Source: Caprimulgus europaeus (lineage: Eukaryota; Chordata; Aves; Caprimulgiformes; Caprimulgidae). From it: a stretch of DNA of 64,000 bases. Within the stretch, counting starts at the first letter, position 1, and each line of letters begins with the position of its first letter. The stretch is taken from positions 11,988,816 through 12,052,815 of the forward strand of contig OU015539.1 of the NCBI GenBank assembly GCA_907165065.1, in the 5' to 3' direction. Positions 59,012 through 64,000 of this stretch are shown here, piece after piece. Position numbers and translations under genes: made by a program. A model generated the notes under the pieces. It ran no database searches, had not been told where the DNA came from, and was given only the letters and a program-made list of their open reading frames with translations.

Positions 59012-62000
59012 AATCTTAATAGTTCTGTTGAAGAAGACTGTAACAAAGAATGGCAGCCTCAGAGTGCATCCATTAGATTATCACCCAACACATAATTCAA
59101 AGACAGAAGAGATACAAATCTTAAATTCTAAATAAGATATGGTAGGATACAAAAGCAAACATCTGACTTTGTTAAGTATATACAAACAAGTCTTCCCCTT
59201 AACTTCTTTATGCAATGCAAGGATTGTCAAGAGCTTGCGCTTGGTCTGGAAACACTAAACAAAGCACAAATTAGTCCCATTACTTGGCCACATAGTCCTC
59301 TCTCCCCATCTCCACTCCCTGCTCTTCCCTATACAGGGATCACTGAACAGGCACATCAGAAAAAGAAAACCATTACGAAATCTGCGTTCAGAGCGTGGGC
59401 GTATTTATTGCACACAGCCAAATATAACATCGCTCGTTTCTTTATGGGCTTTGTTGTGGTCACTACCCGAAGGACCTAAAAGCAAAACTAACTTTGCTGC
59501 CCTCATGGGTGTTGGGAAACCTGAGTTAGGACAGGGGGAGCGAGGGGAGAAAGGGTACAGAGGGTAATGTGTCTTCAATGTGAAGACTAATATCCAAATT
59601 CTGCCTACACACCATTAATTGTCGTACTTACTAAATGAAAACTTGAACTTTGTATCCATAAACACAGTTATTTCCAGTCATGTTTATCTAGACACCCGTA
59701 TGCTAGGAAATTCCACAGATTTCATCCACAGTTCAGCAGGACTGGCTTGTGTTAGGGATTTAAGAGCCACATTGGTTCTACAGCATCAACTTACTGTGCA
59801 GGTCACACAGTAGACTAAGACTCAGGAAGATGAAAGACTGAAATCAAACTGACTCACATGCTCTGAAATGGAACATCCATCAGCTCTGCACCTTTCAAGA
59901 CTCCCCAAAACTGTTTGTTTGGTTTTGGCCTTCCCCTAATTGCTACCTGTAATAAGGCAGCTTTACCTTCTTCAACCCTGCTTGAGCCACACCAGCAGGA
60001 CAGCATCCCCTTTCCTTCCTCCTTCCTTTGTAAGGAGCTACTTACAAAACAGCTAGCTCGAGCTTACAGGTAGAAATCTGGAGAGTTTCTAACTACTAAA
60101 CTGGTAATTACAAGATTCTGTGGGGAAAATAAAAAAAAACAACTAAGAATCCACCCAGAGACATCAGATTTGCTTGGGAAAAAGAAAACATCTTCAAAAT
60201 ATAACTCAGGCAGCCTCTCAGTGCATGTTCAAATCATGGAGGTTTAAAGAATAACTATTACAACTACTTTATTGAAAAAGATTACATGTCTTTTTGCTAA
60301 AATCCTGCCAAGCTTGAACATACTGTTAGGGCACTGTTGTAAAGTGTTAATGCAGCCTCAACACTTGAATTATGGACAGAGTGGGTACTGGTTACATGCA
60401 TATAACATGAATACAGATCAGAGTGAGGTTTTTTAATCTATCTTTTTAAATGCATATTAACATCTTTTGAAATACTGTCTTCCTTAAGAAACAGCAGATT
60501 GATACTTTAAAAAACAACTTTCATTTTTAAACTCAAACTGGATCTGCACTATGCTTACATCTTCTTTCTGTTACTAGCTTACAGCTCTCCACCCTGTACA
60601 TCAACTCAGTATTAGCAGTTCAGCGGCCTGGGAACATTTGCCTCCTATTTATAATTCTCAAATTCCTCAAAATCAAACCACACCAAACAGCGAGTACACT
60701 CACACAGAGACCTGTTTTAAGCAATACGTGCACTGAACTTTGGCCTTTTGACTGCTTCCTGGTGATGCAGTTCTCATTACTCAAGATCAGAGAACGTACA
60801 CTTTCACTGTCTGTTAAGACTTCTTTGTAATGCCTCAAATTAATGCCTCTGAATGCCAGTAAACACCTACAAAGTTCTTTGAAGGCAGCTATGCAATTTC
60901 TCAAGTTAAAACATGTCTGACTATAAAATGCACTCTATACTGCAAGCATTGATGAGTCTTGGATTTAATTTTGTTTTTGTTTCCCAGTAAATATGTGCAA
61001 GAACTATGAACGTACCAAGTACTTAATCTTCCTGATCTTGCAGTTCAAGGAATGTTTAAAACAGTCACTAGATAATATTTTTTAGTCCATAAAATTTTAT
61101 CATGTTCAGACAGTTTTCAACATTAGCAGCTCACACAAACTCTTCAGGATGAACTCAGTTTTTACCTCAAGAAGCCCACAGTCTCTTTTAAAAAGTGCAT
61201 ATCTGATTTTAGGATATGTGCATAACCAGAAAATGAGAATATATAGCTATAAGTGAAAGGAAAGTAAGGTTACTCAAAAAATCCCCTGTTTTTTTGCTTT
61301 TGAGGAGCAAAGTTACCAGAATACCTTTTTCTCATACACAAATACCGTTTTCTCATTAGAACACGTCAAGATATATGGTGTATAAGTATAGTAACAGGGT
61401 AAGACTTAGAATCAATTAAAATAGACCTAAAAAATAAATAAATGCATCTAAATAAATAATAAACTTACAGCTAACTAAAACATAATCAGCAATAGAATTC
61501 AGATTAGAGCCATGAGGTGACCACAGCTCAGCAGAAAGATTCAGGTAGAAAGCCTGAGGGAGGTAAGTTCTCCACATTCTTCCTCTTAAAACGTTTGCTT
61601 AACACTGAGATACAGCCAGGTTAACTAGTCCTTTAAACCCAGAGCCCACATTTTTCTAGCATGATTCAAGTTAGGATTAAATATTCAGAGATAGTACTTC
61701 ACAACACAGTTGAACTACATTAACAACTTCTTGCCAGTGGAAGAGGAGGTTTTGCCACCCCCACTCCAGACCTTGTCTGCAGCACAATCAGGAGACCAAA
61801 CACCTCAAACTGCTAACTAAAAATTTTTTTTAAATCCCCCACCCAAATACTAGTCAACTGCAACCACATTTAAATGTCCAGACACTTCAAGAAAGCTCAC
61901 AGCACATCACTAAAAGATGCCTTTTCCCCCAGCTCATATGTGTATATACATACATATAAATACATATATGTAGTGCCAAACAGGGACTGAACCAAGAGTG

Positions 62001-64000
62001 AAAGCTTCTAGAAGTTTCCATCACACCACTTCTTCTATTAGAAAAGAGAGACACAGAATCATTAACACATATGTAATTAAAAGTTAGGATGACTCTTTCA
62101 GAGCCAGTAACACACCTCATTTATACTATGAGATCACTGTAGTCATAGGTAGCAATATACCAGTTCCTGTTCTGTATTTTTTTTTTCTATTACCACAGTT
62201 AATCCCACAAAATTTTTGAATGCCAGCTTGGACAATATCCAACATAAAAACATTCAGCTTCATTAGCAAAGTCTGGAGTACTTTATTTTTTCAAGATTTA
62301 TTGACTGATCATTAGAAGCTAATTATTTAGGAAAAAACCTATAAAATAGCACCTATATCTAATAAGAACGATTGTGTCAGAAGATAAGCACAGTTCTAAT
62401 AGCTTTATTTTCCCAAATTACGTATTTATTCAACTCCAACCTTTTGGCCTGAGACTACACTGTCTAGACTCATTTTGCAGAGTACAGACAATTACTATGA
62501 TCTTTAAGGTTTGAAAGTGCCATAATGAGAAGTGCCAAGAATGCTGAAATGGCAGCTGTATTATTTAGCCATCTATTTTCATTAGCAAGGCTAATTATTA
62601 CTAGCCTTCCCTCAAAATCCCTGCCCAGCTACATAAAACACACAAAGCAGCTATCTTTTTGAGTCATGAAAATTTTAAATGCTAATGAAAGATCTGGTTG
62701 CCTACCTATGAAATAATGGACCTCTTGAAAGTGTGATCATCATTCAGGAGTGCCAGTGGCTGAAGCCACACGATGCACATATTATAATGATAAAGCGTGC
62801 AGCAAAATCAACTAAAATGAAAACATACTAGGCGACTTCCCCTTCGAAAAGGGTATCTGAACAGCGTGCAGGTGGCAAGCTATCAACAAAAAGCTCATGC
62901 TAAAAAAGCTACAACAGTGATAGAGCTCTAAATGTGCACTTTTAACAAGGCAGTCACGGCGCGGAAGCCATACCAAGCCAGGCTGATGGACCCAGCGCCG
63001 GCGAGCCCACGCCACAGCCCTGCCAGCCGTGGCAGCTCTGCCGTCAGGACCCCCCACGCCAAAAATACACCAGGTATTTTTGCACATCCGTATCACTCAT
63101 CACACTGCACTCTAAGATGAAAATGCGCCTTCCGCCTCCCAAAGCCATTTCTCAGAAGTTTGTGTCTAAGCAGTAAAACCTCAGTTCGGGGAGCATTTGT
63201 ACTGGTCAACAAGTATTTTTTCCATGCAACCTGTACTTTCAGATTCAGCAGCTCTTGGCAGGGCCAGGAAGAAAAAAAAGAGCATTTATATGCCAGTCAC
63301 TCCCAAGCCCAGCAATAAGGTCTGCAGCATTAATGTCTTCTCTGCAAAGAGAGGTTTTCCCAAGAGACTGACATTTCAGCATCAGGTTTTTAACCCAGAT
63401 ACATCAAGGAGAAGCACTCATAACCTTAGTCTGCGATTTACAGCCAAACAGCAAAAAGCTTAAGAGTATTCTTTTGTCTTGTGTCTAACCTAAGGTGTCA
63501 GGTTAACCCACCTAATTGTGAGAGTGAGAAGAAAGGAAGGGGATCTCTTCCTAGGCAGAGCAGGCTGTGTAAGCCTTTTTGCACTAGGGACAATGTGTTC
63601 AGACCTTCCTGGCACACAAGCCTCCTCTTTGTTTTGTTCAACTGCTTGGGCACAGCATTAAGCAGATTCGATTCTCACAGAGGGGAAATAAAAAAAAAGA
63701 CTGGACTTGGTCATTGTCAACCAAATTTAGCAGAGTGATGTGAGAAGTTATTGCACCCCTGAGAATAGAGAAGACAGAGAAATCCTACCCCATCTCAGAA
63801 GAGCGATACCTGACACAGAGAGTTTCGTGATGCAGGCTGACCTGAAATCATGACGAGGCATGATGGCTCTCAAAAAGCACAAGTCTTTTAAAGAGAGGTT
63901 AGTCTCACACATATAGACATTACTGCTTCATAAGTAGTGGTTCAAATTAATACCACTAGTTCCAAAACCTCCAGGTTTCTATAAAAACAAAATATCAGAA

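Noticed and set aside
62812-63096. Minus-strand frame at the GC-rich patch, considered as RRAS2 exon 1
   Set aside because: It does not encode the P-loop GGGGVGKS or the known N-terminus, and has no matching donor joining to exon 2 in phase 0. Exon 1 is therefore placed outside the window.

Overview
The window looks like avian nuclear DNA. It holds fragments of CR1 LINEs, the dominant avian retrotransposon, including the typical CR1 3' end, within otherwise repeat-poor sequence. It also has faint MIR/CORE-SINE-like pieces and GT-AG introns of ordinary vertebrate size. The bird group cannot be named from the sequence.

Only one protein-coding gene is secure: RRAS2 (TC21, an R-Ras family GTPase), on the minus strand. 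Exons 2 to 6 lie at 52163-52076, 51328-51226, 48842-48734, 42923-42805 and 42340-42253. Together they encode residues 37-204 of a protein expected to be 204 residues long, up to the CVIF prenylation box and stop codon. All visible splice sites are GT-AG and all phases join correctly. Exon 1, which carries the start and the P-loop, lies beyond position 64000, so intron 1 runs more than 11.8 kb to the window edge. The probable 3'UTR runs from 42252 to about 40410, with a candidate poly(A) signal at 40426-40431.

Positions 1 to about 40400 are gene-poor flank beyond the 3' end of RRAS2. I find no secure coding exon there. In mammals the neighbour on this side is SPON1, converging on RRAS2, but I found no thrombospondin-repeat exon by eye. 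The flank contains a reverse-oriented, broken CR1 reverse-transcriptase fragment (about 35385-36380) and a forward CR1 3' end (31360-31537). It also has a C-rich 23-bp minisatellite of about 35 units (33192-34013) and three MIR-like fragments between 25.5 and 31.0 kb. Other items are a CpG-rich stretch at 27950-28720 with no assigned gene, a perfect 14-bp inverted repeat at 18384-18425, and a few open segments bounded by good splice signals that may be unannotated exons. The longer open frames in this flank are mostly explained by the minisatellite, low complexity or chance.

Nothing in the window forms a recognisable multi-gene system. The most useful leads are the two splice-bounded open segments at 23.1 and 24.7 kb, the orphan CpG-rich stretch at 28 kb, the minisatellite with its 138-bp higher-order period, and the hairpin element at 18.4 kb.
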